DNA of 64,000 nucleotides from AP-15 sp963785565 (GTDB lineage: Bacteria; Pseudomonadota; Alphaproteobacteria; ATCC43930; CGMCC-115725): contig CAWAVV010000033.1 in the NCBI GenBank assembly GCA_963785565.1, forward strand, positions 1-64,000. Direction: 5' to 3'. Shown here one piece after another: positions 44,856 to 53,910 of the stretch (positions are counted from its first letter, which is position 1; each line of letters begins with the position of its first letter). The notes under the pieces were generated by a model, which saw only the letters and a program-made list of their open reading frames with translations, was not told the origin of the DNA and ran no database searches. A program made the position numbers and the translations under genes.

Positions 44856-46151
44856 ATGCCGACCAAGAGCCAGCATCCGGAAACGCTCGTGCTGCATGCC
44901 GGATACCGTAGCGACCCGACGACAACCGCGGTCGCGGTGCCGATCTATCAGACCACCAGCTATCAGTTTCGCGATAGCAAGCATGCCGCCGATCTGTTCG
45001 GGCTGGCCGAGCTCGGCAATATCTATACGCGGATTATGAACCCAACGAACGCGGTACTCGAAGAACGGGTCGCTGCGCTCGAGGGCGGGGTCGCCGCGCT
45101 GGCGCTGGCGTCGGGCCAGGCCGCCTCGCTGTTCGCGGTCCAGAACATCTGCCAGGCTGGCGACAATTTCGTAAGCTCGACAGATCTTTATGGGGGAACC
45201 TGGAACCTCTTTCTCAATACAATGATGAAGACGATGGGGATGGAGGTCCGGTTCGTCGATCCGGCCGATCCGGAGAATTTCCGGCGCGCGACCGATGCGA
45301 GAACTCGTTGCTATTATGCAGAAACGCTCCCCAATCCGAAACTCGAAGTGTTCCCGATCGGCGAAGTCGCCAAGATCGGTCGCGAGCAGGGCGTGCCGCT
45401 GATCGTCGACAACACCGCCGCCCCAGTGCTGTGCCGCCCGCTTGATCACGGCGCTGCCGTGGTCGTGCATTCGACGACCAAATACATCGGCGGCCACGGC
45501 ACCTCGATCGGCGGCATCGTCGTCGATGGCGGCAATTTCGACTGGGAAAAGCACGCCGCCCGCTTTCCGCTGCTGAACCAGCCCGACCCCAGCTACCACG
45601 GCGCGGTATGGACCCAGGCGACCAAGCCGATGGGGCCGGTGGCCTACATCATCAAGATGCGGGTGACTTTGCTGCGCGATCTCGGCGCGCCGATGAGCCC
45701 GTTCAATGCCTTCCTGTTCATCCAAGGGCTCGAGACCTTGCCGCTGCGGATGCGCGCACACTGCGCCAACGCGGTGATTGCCGCGAAATTCCTGTCCGAG
45801 CATCCTAAGGTTACACGCGTCATCTATCCGAGCTTGATGGCCGGCGAGGCGCGGCGCCGCGCCGACGCATATTTGAAGGGCGGTTACGGCGGCCTTCTCG
45901 GCTTCGAGCTGAAGGGCGGGCGCGAGGCGGGACGGCGCTTCATCGATGCGCTGCAAATGTTCTACCATGTCGCCAACATCGGCAATTCGCGCAGCCTGGC
46001 GATCCACCCGGCGACGACGACGCATTCCCAGCTCTCGCCAGAAGAGCAGCTCCAGACCGGGGTCACCGACAATTACGTGCGCTTGTCGATCGGCATCGAG
46101 CACCCGGACGACATCCTCGCCGATCTGGGTCAGGCGCTCGACGCCGCCTGA
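44856..46151 (+). CDS. metY: O-acetylhomoserine sulfhydrylase (Cys/Met metabolism PLP enzyme)
   Basis: 431 residues from ATG 44856, with GGAGAC upstream; the frame from 44820 has no site. PLP fold type I: IYTRIMNPTNAVLEERVAAL, EGGVAALALASGQAA, and the Schiff-base lysine K209 in VVHSTTKYIGGHGT. The long insert (NFDWEKHAARFPLLNQPDPS) and the end (SPEEQLQTGVTDNYVRLSIG) are typical of MetY rather than MetB or MetZ. It makes homocysteine from O-acetylhomoserine and sulfide in the cytoplasm. No SAM-II riboswitch was recognised in the 160-base leader. Confidence 0.92.
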   Translation: MPTKSQHPETLVLHAGYRSDPTTTAVAVPIYQTTSYQFRDSKHAADLFGLAELGNIYTRIMNPTNAVLEERVAALEGGVAALALASGQAASLFAVQNICQAGDNFVSSTDLYGGTWNLFLNTMMKTMGMEVRFVDPADPENFRRATDARTRCYYAETLPNPKLEVFPIGEVAKIGREQGVPLIVDNTAAPVLCRPLDHGAAVVVHSTTKYIGGHGTSIGGIVVDGGNFDWEKHAARFPLLNQPDPSYHGAVWTQATKPMGPVAYIIKMRVTLLRDLGAPMSPFNAFLFIQGLETLPLRMRAHCANAVIAAKFLSEHPKVTRVIYPSLMAGEARRRADAYLKGGYGGLLGFELKGGREAGRRFIDALQMFYHVANIGNSRSLAIHPATTTHSQLSPEEQLQTGVTDNYVRLSIGIEHPDDILADLGQALDAA

Positions 46152-46181
46152 CCAATACCGCGGCGGAACGGCGCGACACCG

Positions 46182-47039
46182 GTGAGCGGCGCCGGCGAGA
46201 TCCTGCTGCCGCTACCCTCGCGGATCGACCTCGGGCTGACCGTAGCAAGCCACGGCTGGGCACATTTGGCCCCGTGGCATTGGGATCCCGAAGCGGGCGT
46301 CCTCGCCCGGCATGAACGGATCGATGGCCGGCTCGGCACGATCGCCGTGGCCCAGCGGGACCTCGGCGCCGTCGTCATCCACTTGGACGGTTTCGCGACG
46401 ACGGACCACGACGCGATAAGGGGCCGCGTGTCGCGCTGGCTGTCGGCCGATTGGGAACCGTCCGAGGCGATTGCGGTCCTCGGCGGCGATGCCGCCCTGA
46501 TCGGGCGCGGCGGCGGCCGCATATTGCGCTGCTCGACGTTCTACGAGGATTTCGTCAAGACCGTGCTGACCATCAACACCAGCTGGTCCTCGACCTGCCG
46601 GATGGCGGCGGCGCTGGTTGCCGAGCCGGGTGACGGCGGCTTTCCGGGGCCGGAGGCGGTGCTCGACTACGGCGAACAGCGGCTGCGCGAGCGTGCCCGG
46701 CTCGGCTTTCGCGCGCCAACGGTAATCACCACCACCCGCCAGATGCTCGACGACGGCGCCATTGATGCCGCCGGCGAGGGCCAGACCGAGCGGCTGGGCC
46801 ACGATTATCTGATCGGGCTCAAGGGCATCGGCCCTTACGCGGCGGCGCATTGCCGTCTGCTGCTCCACGATTTCGCGCGCATCGCGGTCAACTCGTCGGT
46901 CGTCGCCTATTTGCGCGAGCGGCACGACTGCGATCCCGCCGCTTTCGCCGCGAGCCACGCCGCCTGGGGATCCTATCTGGCGCTCGGCTACAAGCTCGCG
47001 CGGCTTCGCGAAAAGCTCGAAGCCGCGGCCCCGCTCTAA
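46182..47039 (+). CDS. HhH-GPD DNA-glycosylase-fold protein with Asp to Asn change
   Basis: 285 residues from GTG 46182. The C-terminal two-thirds matches the HhH-GPD fold: FYEDFVKTVLTINTSWSSTC, GFRAPTVI, and helix-hairpin-helix LIGLKGIGPYAAAHCRLLL. The catalytic Asp is expected after the hairpin (VDTH in endonuclease III, LDSW in the closest relatives). This protein reads IAVNSSVVAYL, so N237 (codon AAC at 46890) replaces it. The N-terminal 100 residues resemble the start of 3-methyladenine-glycosylase-like proteins. Located 30 bases after metY. It may bind DNA without cleaving, or the base may be an error. Confidence 0.8.
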   Translation: MSGAGEILLPLPSRIDLGLTVASHGWAHLAPWHWDPEAGVLARHERIDGRLGTIAVAQRDLGAVVIHLDGFATTDHDAIRGRVSRWLSADWEPSEAIAVLGGDAALIGRGGGRILRCSTFYEDFVKTVLTINTSWSSTCRMAAALVAEPGDGGFPGPEAVLDYGEQRLRERARLGFRAPTVITTTRQMLDDGAIDAAGEGQTERLGHDYLIGLKGIGPYAAAHCRLLLHDFARIAVNSSVVAYLRERHDCDPAAFAASHAAWGSYLALGYKLARLREKLEAAAPL

Positions 47040-47168
47040 TATTTCGCCAACTTCCAATCCTGCACTGATGGAAGCTGGTTCACGCTGCGCGGCGATCTCT
47101 CGGATATAGCTCTGGCGCACCCAACGAGGCCGGTCCTCGGTTGGAACACGAAGCAACGGAGTGTCGCG

Positions 47169-48812
47169 ATGAGGAGCCCTGCCGCCAATCGGCGCGTGCT
47201 CGTTAACAGCCTGCATCATTTGCCGCCGAACTCGGTGGCGATACGCAGGACAAACCCGAATCAGTGGGTTGAGCTGACGCTCGGGGTCCGCCGGTTGAAA
47301 CAGCTTCCCGATTTGTCCGCACTCGAGGCCAAAAAGCCCGGGGAGCGCCAATACATGACCCGCGATCAGCTGCGTACCGAATATGGCTCGGACCCGGCCG
47401 CGATCCGAAAGATCGAGAAATTCGCCGCCGACCATCATCTGGTCGTGACCCGCAACGAACCCGCATCGGCGCGGCTCGGGATCGCCGGGACCGTCGCGAA
47501 CGTCAGCCAGGCGTTCGGCGTCAAGCTGCTCAACTACAGCCACCCGAAGCTCGGCGACTTTCACGCCCGGACTGGACCCGTGACCCTGCCGGCAGCGGTT
47601 GCCCGCGCGATCACCGGCGTCTTCGGCCTCAACAACCACCGCGTCATGCATCGTCTGCCGCGCCCCCGGCAAAAGGTCGATGCCCTTGCTTCGTTCTCGA
47701 AGACACGGCCCTGGTTCATCCCGACCGAGCTCGCCGGCATCTATAATTTCCCCAATGCCGACGCCCGCAGCCAGTGCATTGGGCTACTGGAATTCGGCGG
47801 CGGCGTCGAGCAATCCGACGTCACTGCCTATTTCCAGAAGATCGGCTTGCCAGCACCCAACATTCAGATCGTCGCCGTCGACGGGGTCAGTACCGATCCC
47901 ACCGCCGATCCCGATTCGACCGGTGAGGTGATGCTCGACGTCGACATCGCCGGAGCGCTCGCCGGCGGGGCCAAGGTCGCGGTCTATTTCTCGACCTTCG
48001 ACGAAAAGGGCTTGGTCGATATCCTGAGCACGGTGATCAACGATCAGGAAAACGATCCCTCGGTGGTGTCGATCAGCTGGGGGTGGGACGAAAACCAGCC
48101 GTTCAACAATGGAATACTGTGGTCGGCGGCGGCGATCGAGCACGTCAACCATAGCCTGTTGGCTGTGGCGCATCTCGGCATCACCGTTTGCGTCTCGACC
48201 GGCGACGACGGCTCCGAGGCGCAGGTCCAGGACGGTCATGCCCACGTCAACTTCCCCGCGACGAGCCCCTATGTGCTCGCCGTCGGCGGCACCACCTTGC
48301 ACGCGCGCAAGGGAACAAACGGGCAGATGGCGGTCACCGAGGTCGTGTGGAACGACGGCCCGGGAAGCGGCGGCGGCGGCGGGGTCAGCGACATCACCCC
48401 GATGCCGAGCTGGCAGCAGGGTAAAGTACCCTGCTCGATCAACCCCGGGAGTTTTGCCGGACGCGCGATCCCCGACGTCGCCGCCAACGCCGACCCGAAT
48501 ACCGGTTATCTGGTCATGAATGGCGGCCAGTTCGGGATCGTCGGCGGCACCAGCGCCTCAGCCCCGTTATGGGCGAGCCTGGTCAGCCGCATCAACGCGC
48601 TGATGGGCGCCCGCGCCGGAAATTTCAACGCGCTGCTCTATACCGCGATCGGACCCGCCGGCGCTTTGCGCGACATCACCAGCGGCAACAACGACACCGA
48701 CGGGCTGCTCGACGGTCAGTTCCAGGCCGGACCAGGCTGGGACGCCTGCACCGGATGGGGCGCGCCCGACGGGATCAAGCTTTTGGCCGCGCTCAAGTCT
48801 CCTACGAGCTGA
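47169..48812 (+). CDS. S53 family serine-carboxyl peptidase (sedolisin/kumamolisin)
   Basis: 547 residues. A pro-S53 activation domain (about residues 1-165; GTVANVSQAFGVKLLNY is typical) is followed by the catalytic domain with Glu253 and Asp257 in GEVMLDVDIAGAL, Asp346 in STGDDGSEA, and Ser462 in GGTSASAPLWASL. The calcium site DITSGNND ... PGWDACTGWG closes it. These enzymes work in acid outside the cell, but no signal peptide is seen, so export may use another route or the start may be further upstream. The triad is complete. It stands 122 bases before a secreted di-haem cytochrome. Confidence 0.92.
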   Translation: MRSPAANRRVLVNSLHHLPPNSVAIRRTNPNQWVELTLGVRRLKQLPDLSALEAKKPGERQYMTRDQLRTEYGSDPAAIRKIEKFAADHHLVVTRNEPASARLGIAGTVANVSQAFGVKLLNYSHPKLGDFHARTGPVTLPAAVARAITGVFGLNNHRVMHRLPRPRQKVDALASFSKTRPWFIPTELAGIYNFPNADARSQCIGLLEFGGGVEQSDVTAYFQKIGLPAPNIQIVAVDGVSTDPTADPDSTGEVMLDVDIAGALAGGAKVAVYFSTFDEKGLVDILSTVINDQENDPSVVSISWGWDENQPFNNGILWSAAAIEHVNHSLLAVAHLGITVCVSTGDDGSEAQVQDGHAHVNFPATSPYVLAVGGTTLHARKGTNGQMAVTEVVWNDGPGSGGGGGVSDITPMPSWQQGKVPCSINPGSFAGRAIPDVAANADPNTGYLVMNGGQFGIVGGTSASAPLWASLVSRINALMGARAGNFNALLYTAIGPAGALRDITSGNNDTDGLLDGQFQAGPGWDACTGWGAPDGIKLLAALKSPTS

Positions 48813-48934
48813 CGCATCGAGAACACCGGAATGGAATTCCTCCGGCCATTCATTCATGGTTAAGCTACGCGAGCGGCCAAGCTGCGCGGCGGCGATATCG
48901 AGCTGTTGGCCGCGCCGAACCAAAGGCGGCGGTT

Positions 48935-51361
48935 ATGCCAAAACTGTATCCGATGGTTTCGCGCCTTGTCCCGGCGGCTTGGCTCCTCGTGGCGGCCATC
49001 GGCCTCGGCGGCCCGGCGCGAGCACAGGCTGTCATCGACGAGGCGCGCCAGGCGGGCCGCGCGGCGCAAACCTTCCCGGCGGCCGACGAGGATTATTTCC
49101 ACGACATGGACGGCGGCATCCAACTGACCCCCGACGAGGTCAAGGGCCGCAACATGTGGCTGGTCTGGACCGGCGGCAATGACCGGTTGTGGGACAAGCT
49201 GACAAACCTGACGTTCGGCGCTTTCGACCTGTTGAAGATTCTTTCCTCATCTCCCGGCCTCAAATACAGCCGTGACAACCGCTGGAACTATTTCGGGCTG
49301 GTCAACGAGCCGTGCTTTACCAAGGCCACCGGGCCCGACCCGCGGCATTACGGGCTGTGGCTCGACCAGCGCAGCCCGAATTGTCCGCCCGACCCGTTCG
49401 CCAATGCCGCCAAATACCCAGGCGTCGCAGTAGGCTCGCGCGGCAAGAACATCCCGGCGGGCTCGTATTACGGCGAGCCGACCGGCATCGTCGGATTGCG
49501 GCTGTTCCCTAACCCGTCCTTCGACGAAGCCGCGGCAAAGCGGTGGGACCCGCAGCGCTTTTACGACGACCCCGGCTATTACCTGTCCAAGGACCTGGTC
49601 CGGCCCTACCGCGTCGGCATGTCCTGCGGTTTTTGCCATGTCAGCGCCAATCCCGAAAAACCGCCGGCTAATCCCGAGGCGCCGCAATGGGGAAATCTGA
49701 GCTCGACCGCCGGCGCCCAGTATTTCTGGGTCGACCGCATCCTGGCGTGGAACGGCGATCAGTCGAATTTCCTGTTTCAGGTGTTGCACACCGCACGGCC
49801 GGGGTCGTTGGACACTTCGCTGGTGTCGAGCGACAACATCAACAACCCGCGCACGATGAACGCGGTCTACAACCTGTTGCCGCGGCTGCTGGTGGGAAAG
49901 CGTCTGGGGCGGGAAACCCTTGGCACGGACAATCTCGCCAACAAGCAATTCAACGACTTTGTCAAATCCGGTCCGTTGACCCAGTTTTTTCAGCCGCCGA
50001 ATACGGTATGGACCCCGCATGTATTGAAGGACGGCTCGGATTCGGTCGGCGCGCTCGGGGCATTGAACCGGGTCTATCTGAATATCGGCTTGTTCAGCGA
50101 GGAATGGCTGCGCCATTTCAACCCGGTGCTCGGCGGCAAGCCGATCACCCCGATCCAGATCACGACGGCGCGCGCGAATTCGTCCTATTGGCAGGCAACC
50201 GAGGCGACGACCCCGGATATGGCGCTGTTCCTGTTGAAAGCGTCCTATCCGCACAAGCTTAAGAACGCGCCAGGGGGCAGCGCCTATCTCAACGAACCGC
50301 CGGCGACGGTTCAGCAGGGCAAGCTCGTCTTTGCCGACAACTGCGCCGCGTGTCATTCGAGCAAGATGCCCGATCCTCCGGCCAGCGCGAATCTCAGCGC
50401 CTGCATCGGCTCCAATTATCTCCAATGCTGGGATCGCTATCGGGCCTGGACCCAAACCGGCGAGTTCCACGCCAAAATGCGGCAGATCGTCCAAGCCGAC
50501 GATTTTCTCGACGGTAACTTTCTGTCGAACGATGCCCGCGTGCCGGTGACCGTAACGCAGACGAACGCATGCAGCCCGCTCGCCACCAACGCGATCGGCG
50601 GAAACATCTGGGACAATTTCTCGTCGGCCTCGTACAAATCGCTGCCTTCGGTCGGCACCATCACCGTCTACGACCCGTTCACCGGCAAGTCGCGGCCGTA
50701 CAAAATGCCCGCCGGCGGGCGCGGCTATACCCGCGTGCCATCCCTGGTCAGCCTATGGGCGACCGCGCCCTATCTGCTCAACAACAGCGTCGGGAAGTTC
50801 GAGGCGAGCCCGTCGGTCGAGGCACGTATGACCTCGTTCCAGGACTCGATCGCCCAAATGCTGTGGCCGGACAAGCGCGACAAGGATCCGGTGCTCGGCG
50901 ACAAAATCCCGGGCGTCATCGACCGCACGACCGTGACCAGCTGGCTGCGGATTCCGACCGGCTATCTACCCGACGTGATCAAGCGCTCGCAGGCGGTCCT
51001 AAAGCTCGTCGTGCCGATCTTCGACGAGAAAGGGATCGAGATTGGCCCGATCCCGAAGGGCACGCCGGTCGATCTATTGGCTAATTTCTCCCCGTTGCCG
51101 CCGGAGTCGTCGACACTGGGCGCTCGGCTCGCGCACGACAAAGCGGTCGTCACCGCCGTCTTCAAGCTGGTCCACGATCTGCGGGCCTTGCCGAAAAATG
51201 CCACCGACGATCAGGCGCGCCAGGTGTTCGCCAATGTCGGCGAGCAATTGTTCGCGCTGAGCAAATGCCCGGACTATGTCGTCAACCGCGGGCATTATTT
51301 CGGCTCGAAGCTCAGCGACCCCGACAAGAACGCGCTGATCGCCTTCCTCAAGACGTTTTAG
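48935..51361 (+). CDS. Exported di-haem c-type cytochrome
   Basis: 808 residues from ATG 48935; AAAGG lies about 8 bases upstream, and the longer frame from 48569 is a read-through of the peptidase end. Signal peptide MPKLYPMVSRLVPAAWLLVA ending ARAQA. Two haem motifs: CGFCH (C231) and CAACH (C470), the second in a normal cytochrome c context (GKLVFADNCAACHSS). The region between and after them is large and not assigned to a family. Size and spacing recall di-haem peroxidases and RoxA-like oxygenases, without clear identity. The GMC oxidoreductase follows 22 bases later, so this is probably its periplasmic electron acceptor or partner. Confidence 0.88.
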   Translation: MPKLYPMVSRLVPAAWLLVAAIGLGGPARAQAVIDEARQAGRAAQTFPAADEDYFHDMDGGIQLTPDEVKGRNMWLVWTGGNDRLWDKLTNLTFGAFDLLKILSSSPGLKYSRDNRWNYFGLVNEPCFTKATGPDPRHYGLWLDQRSPNCPPDPFANAAKYPGVAVGSRGKNIPAGSYYGEPTGIVGLRLFPNPSFDEAAAKRWDPQRFYDDPGYYLSKDLVRPYRVGMSCGFCHVSANPEKPPANPEAPQWGNLSSTAGAQYFWVDRILAWNGDQSNFLFQVLHTARPGSLDTSLVSSDNINNPRTMNAVYNLLPRLLVGKRLGRETLGTDNLANKQFNDFVKSGPLTQFFQPPNTVWTPHVLKDGSDSVGALGALNRVYLNIGLFSEEWLRHFNPVLGGKPITPIQITTARANSSYWQATEATTPDMALFLLKASYPHKLKNAPGGSAYLNEPPATVQQGKLVFADNCAACHSSKMPDPPASANLSACIGSNYLQCWDRYRAWTQTGEFHAKMRQIVQADDFLDGNFLSNDARVPVTVTQTNACSPLATNAIGGNIWDNFSSASYKSLPSVGTITVYDPFTGKSRPYKMPAGGRGYTRVPSLVSLWATAPYLLNNSVGKFEASPSVEARMTSFQDSIAQMLWPDKRDKDPVLGDKIPGVIDRTTVTSWLRIPTGYLPDVIKRSQAVLKLVVPIFDEKGIEIGPIPKGTPVDLLANFSPLPPESSTLGARLAHDKAVVTAVFKLVHDLRALPKNATDDQARQVFANVGEQLFALSKCPDYVVNRGHYFGSKLSDPDKNALIAFLKTF

Positions 51362-51383
51362 ACGGCCGACCAAGCCAGGCGTT

Positions 51384-53258
51384 ATGAACGGCTCTAGCGC
51401 ATTCGACTATATCATCGTTGGCTCCGGCGCCGGAGGCGGTACCTTGGCGGCGCGGCTGGCCGAAGCAGGGCGTAAGGTGCTGCTGCTCGAAGCCGGCGGC
51501 GACCCGCGCCTGCTCTCCGGCACCAACGATTATCAGCCTGGCATCGACCGCCTGCCGGACGATTACGACGTGCCGTCGTTCCACGGTTTCGCCTCTGAGA
51601 ACGACGCCATGCGCTGGGATTTCTTTGTCCGTCACTATGCCGACGAGGCGATGCAGGCGAAGGATCCGAAATATGTGCGCGATTACCGGGGCCAGCCGGT
51701 CAATGGCGTGCTTTATCCGCGGGCCGGGACCCTTGGCGGTTGCACTGCGCACAATGCAATGATCCTGGTCTACCCGCACAATGCCGACTGGGACGGGATC
51801 GCGCGGCTCACCGGTGACCCGTCATGGAACGCGCAAGCGATGCGGCGCTATTTCGAGCGGCTCGAAAACTGCCGTCACCGGCCGGTCGAGCGCGTGCTGG
51901 CCATGTTAGGAGCGAACCCGTCGCGGCACGGCTGGGATGGCTGGCTCCACTCCGAAAAGGCCGTCCCAGGGGCCGCTTTTGGTGATTTCGACCTGGTTCA
52001 GATGCTGCTGCATTCCGCTGCCGACGCGTTTGACGATATCGGCCATCCCATCGGGTCGCTGATCGGTCTCGCCGAGTCCAAGGCCGACCCGAACGACTGG
52101 CGGCTCGTCACGGAGAACGCGGTCGGTGTGCGCTATACGCCGCTGACGACGCGCGATCACCGGCGCATGGGCACGCGCGAGCGGGTGCTGGAGACCGCGC
52201 AGAAATTCCCGGACCGGCTGCATCTGGAACTCGACGCCCTGGTCACGCGCATCGTCCTCGACGCCAACAACCGCGCCACCGGGGTCGAATATCTCAAGGG
52301 CGAGCGGCTCTACCGCGCCCACGGCCAACCAGCCACCGCGCCGGGCGCGGCGATGCATGCCGAAGCCACGCGCGAGGTGATCCTGTGCGGCGGCGCCTTC
52401 AACACCCCTCAGCTTTTGATGCTGTCCGGCATTGGACCGCGTGAGGTATTGGAGCCGCTGGGCATTCCGTTGCGGATCGAGCTTCCCGGAGTCGGCAGGA
52501 ACTTACAGGACCGCTATGAGATCGGCGTCGTCAATCGGATGAATTTCGAGCGCTGGGAGATCCTCGACGGCGCCACCTTCAGCCGCGGCGACCCGCAATA
52601 TCGTCAATGGGCGAGCGGGAGTGACGGGGTCTATGCCAGCAACGGCGCGGTGCTTGCGGCGATCCTCAAATCGCGGCCCGAGCGGCCGCTGCCCGATCTG
52701 TTCTGTTTTGCGCTGCTCGGCCTCTTTGGCGGATATTTTCCCGGCTACTCGTCATTCGAAGTGACCAAGCCCAACTACCTGACCTGGGCGATCCTCAAGG
52801 CGCACACGCAAAACCGCGCCGGCGAGGTTCGGCTGCGCTCGGCAGATCCGCGCGACACGCCGCTGATCGACTTCCACTATTTCGAGGAGGGCAGCGACGC
52901 CGCCGGGGAGGACCTCAATTCGGTCGTCGCCGGCATCCGCTTTGTCCGCAAACTGACGAAAGAAATCAAAGACCGCGGCCTGATCGCGGCCGAGGAGCAG
53001 CCTGGCGACGCGCTCCAGAGCGATGACGAACTTCGTGATTTCGTCCGCACCCGGGCCTGGGGCCACCACGCCTCGTGCACTTGCGCGATCGGGCCGCAGG
53101 ATAGCGGCGGCGTGATCGGCAGCGACTTCCGCGTGCACGGCGCCACAGGATTGCGGGTCGTCGACGCTTCGGTTTTCCCGCGCATCCCCGGCTTCTTTAT
53201 CGCCAGCGCGGTCTACATGATCGCCGAAAAAGCCGCGGACGTAATTCTGGCTGCCTGA
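51384..53258 (+). CDS. GMC family FAD-dependent oxidoreductase
   Basis: 624 residues. The Rossmann motif DYIIVGSGAGGGTLAARLAE binds FAD. GMC signatures are YPRAGTLGGCTAHNAMI, LCGGAFNTPQLLMLSGIGP and the C-terminal FIASAVYMIAEKAADVI. The active-site pair is H561-H562 in RAWGHHASCTC. No signal peptide is visible, although its neighbours are exported. GMC enzymes oxidise alcohols, sugars or sterols; here electrons could pass to the di-haem cytochrome encoded just upstream. The substrate is unknown. Confidence 0.92.
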   Translation: MNGSSAFDYIIVGSGAGGGTLAARLAEAGRKVLLLEAGGDPRLLSGTNDYQPGIDRLPDDYDVPSFHGFASENDAMRWDFFVRHYADEAMQAKDPKYVRDYRGQPVNGVLYPRAGTLGGCTAHNAMILVYPHNADWDGIARLTGDPSWNAQAMRRYFERLENCRHRPVERVLAMLGANPSRHGWDGWLHSEKAVPGAAFGDFDLVQMLLHSAADAFDDIGHPIGSLIGLAESKADPNDWRLVTENAVGVRYTPLTTRDHRRMGTRERVLETAQKFPDRLHLELDALVTRIVLDANNRATGVEYLKGERLYRAHGQPATAPGAAMHAEATREVILCGGAFNTPQLLMLSGIGPREVLEPLGIPLRIELPGVGRNLQDRYEIGVVNRMNFERWEILDGATFSRGDPQYRQWASGSDGVYASNGAVLAAILKSRPERPLPDLFCFALLGLFGGYFPGYSSFEVTKPNYLTWAILKAHTQNRAGEVRLRSADPRDTPLIDFHYFEEGSDAAGEDLNSVVAGIRFVRKLTKEIKDRGLIAAEEQPGDALQSDDELRDFVRTRAWGHHASCTCAIGPQDSGGVIGSDFRVHGATGLRVVDASVFPRIPGFFIASAVYMIAEKAADVILAA

Positions 53259-53353
53259 CGCCGGTATCGCTGGATCTCGCGATTGAGGCGAGGATCGGGG
53301 TGTGCGAAACTTGGCGTGACCGTTGCTCCCCTCCGAGCCGCCCCGAGCGCAGC

Positions 53354-53845
53354 ATGTCTGATGCATCGAAGCAAACTACGGTGTTTCGGCTCGCGGCCTG
53401 CCTGCTCGCGGCGATGGCCGGGTTGTCGCCGGCGTGGGCCGCCGATGCCTCGAAATGTGGAGCCAGACTGTTCGTCCTATGGGGCGATGGGAAGCACGAC
53501 GACACCACGGCCTTAAACGCCTGGTTTCGCGGCGAAGAAGTGATGTGGGGACAAACCGGCCGCGCCGTCGGCCCGCAGATCGCCGACCACGTCTTTCGCC
53601 TCAGCACGGCCATCTACATCCCGAGCGGCGCCAGCCGGCGCATCGAGCATTTCCAATTCGTCTGGCCGGAGCGCAAGGAACTGGTTGCCGGCGGCACGAT
53701 CGTCTCCGGCGCCGATCCGAACCAGCCGCCGGTCGCCGCCGGCCTGACCAAGATCGGCGCCGGGCCCAATGAAGGGATCCCGTTCCCCGACCTCACGCCA
53801 AAGCCCGCCGCGCACGACGACCGGACCGACTGCCTCGTTTCGTAG
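53354..53845 (+). CDS. Secreted protein with pectate-lyase-like N-terminal motif
   Basis: 163 residues from ATG 53354 (MSDASKQTTVFRLAACLLAA), signal cleavage near PAWAADA. The mature start has VLWGDGKHDDTTALNAWFRG, resembling the DG..DDT.A...A motif that opens pectate-lyase beta-helix proteins, but the protein is far too short for a full beta-helix. It ends in a Pro/Asp-rich tail. It follows the GMC gene by 95 bases and may be its accessory factor. No firm family. Confidence 0.6.
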   Translation: MSDASKQTTVFRLAACLLAAMAGLSPAWAADASKCGARLFVLWGDGKHDDTTALNAWFRGEEVMWGQTGRAVGPQIADHVFRLSTAIYIPSGASRRIEHFQFVWPERKELVAGGTIVSGADPNQPPVAAGLTKIGAGPNEGIPFPDLTPKPAAHDDRTDCLVS

Positions 53846-53910
53846 CGCTCCTGCGGTCCGTGCCGGTCGACCGGCTAAGTCACGCGCCCGTCGGACCTGA
53901 CCGGGGTTGG

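Noticed and set aside
48569..48934. In-frame extension joining the S53 peptidase end to the cytochrome
   Set aside because: The extension overlaps the peptidase in another frame and lacks protein character. The signal peptide and ribosome site place the start at 48935.
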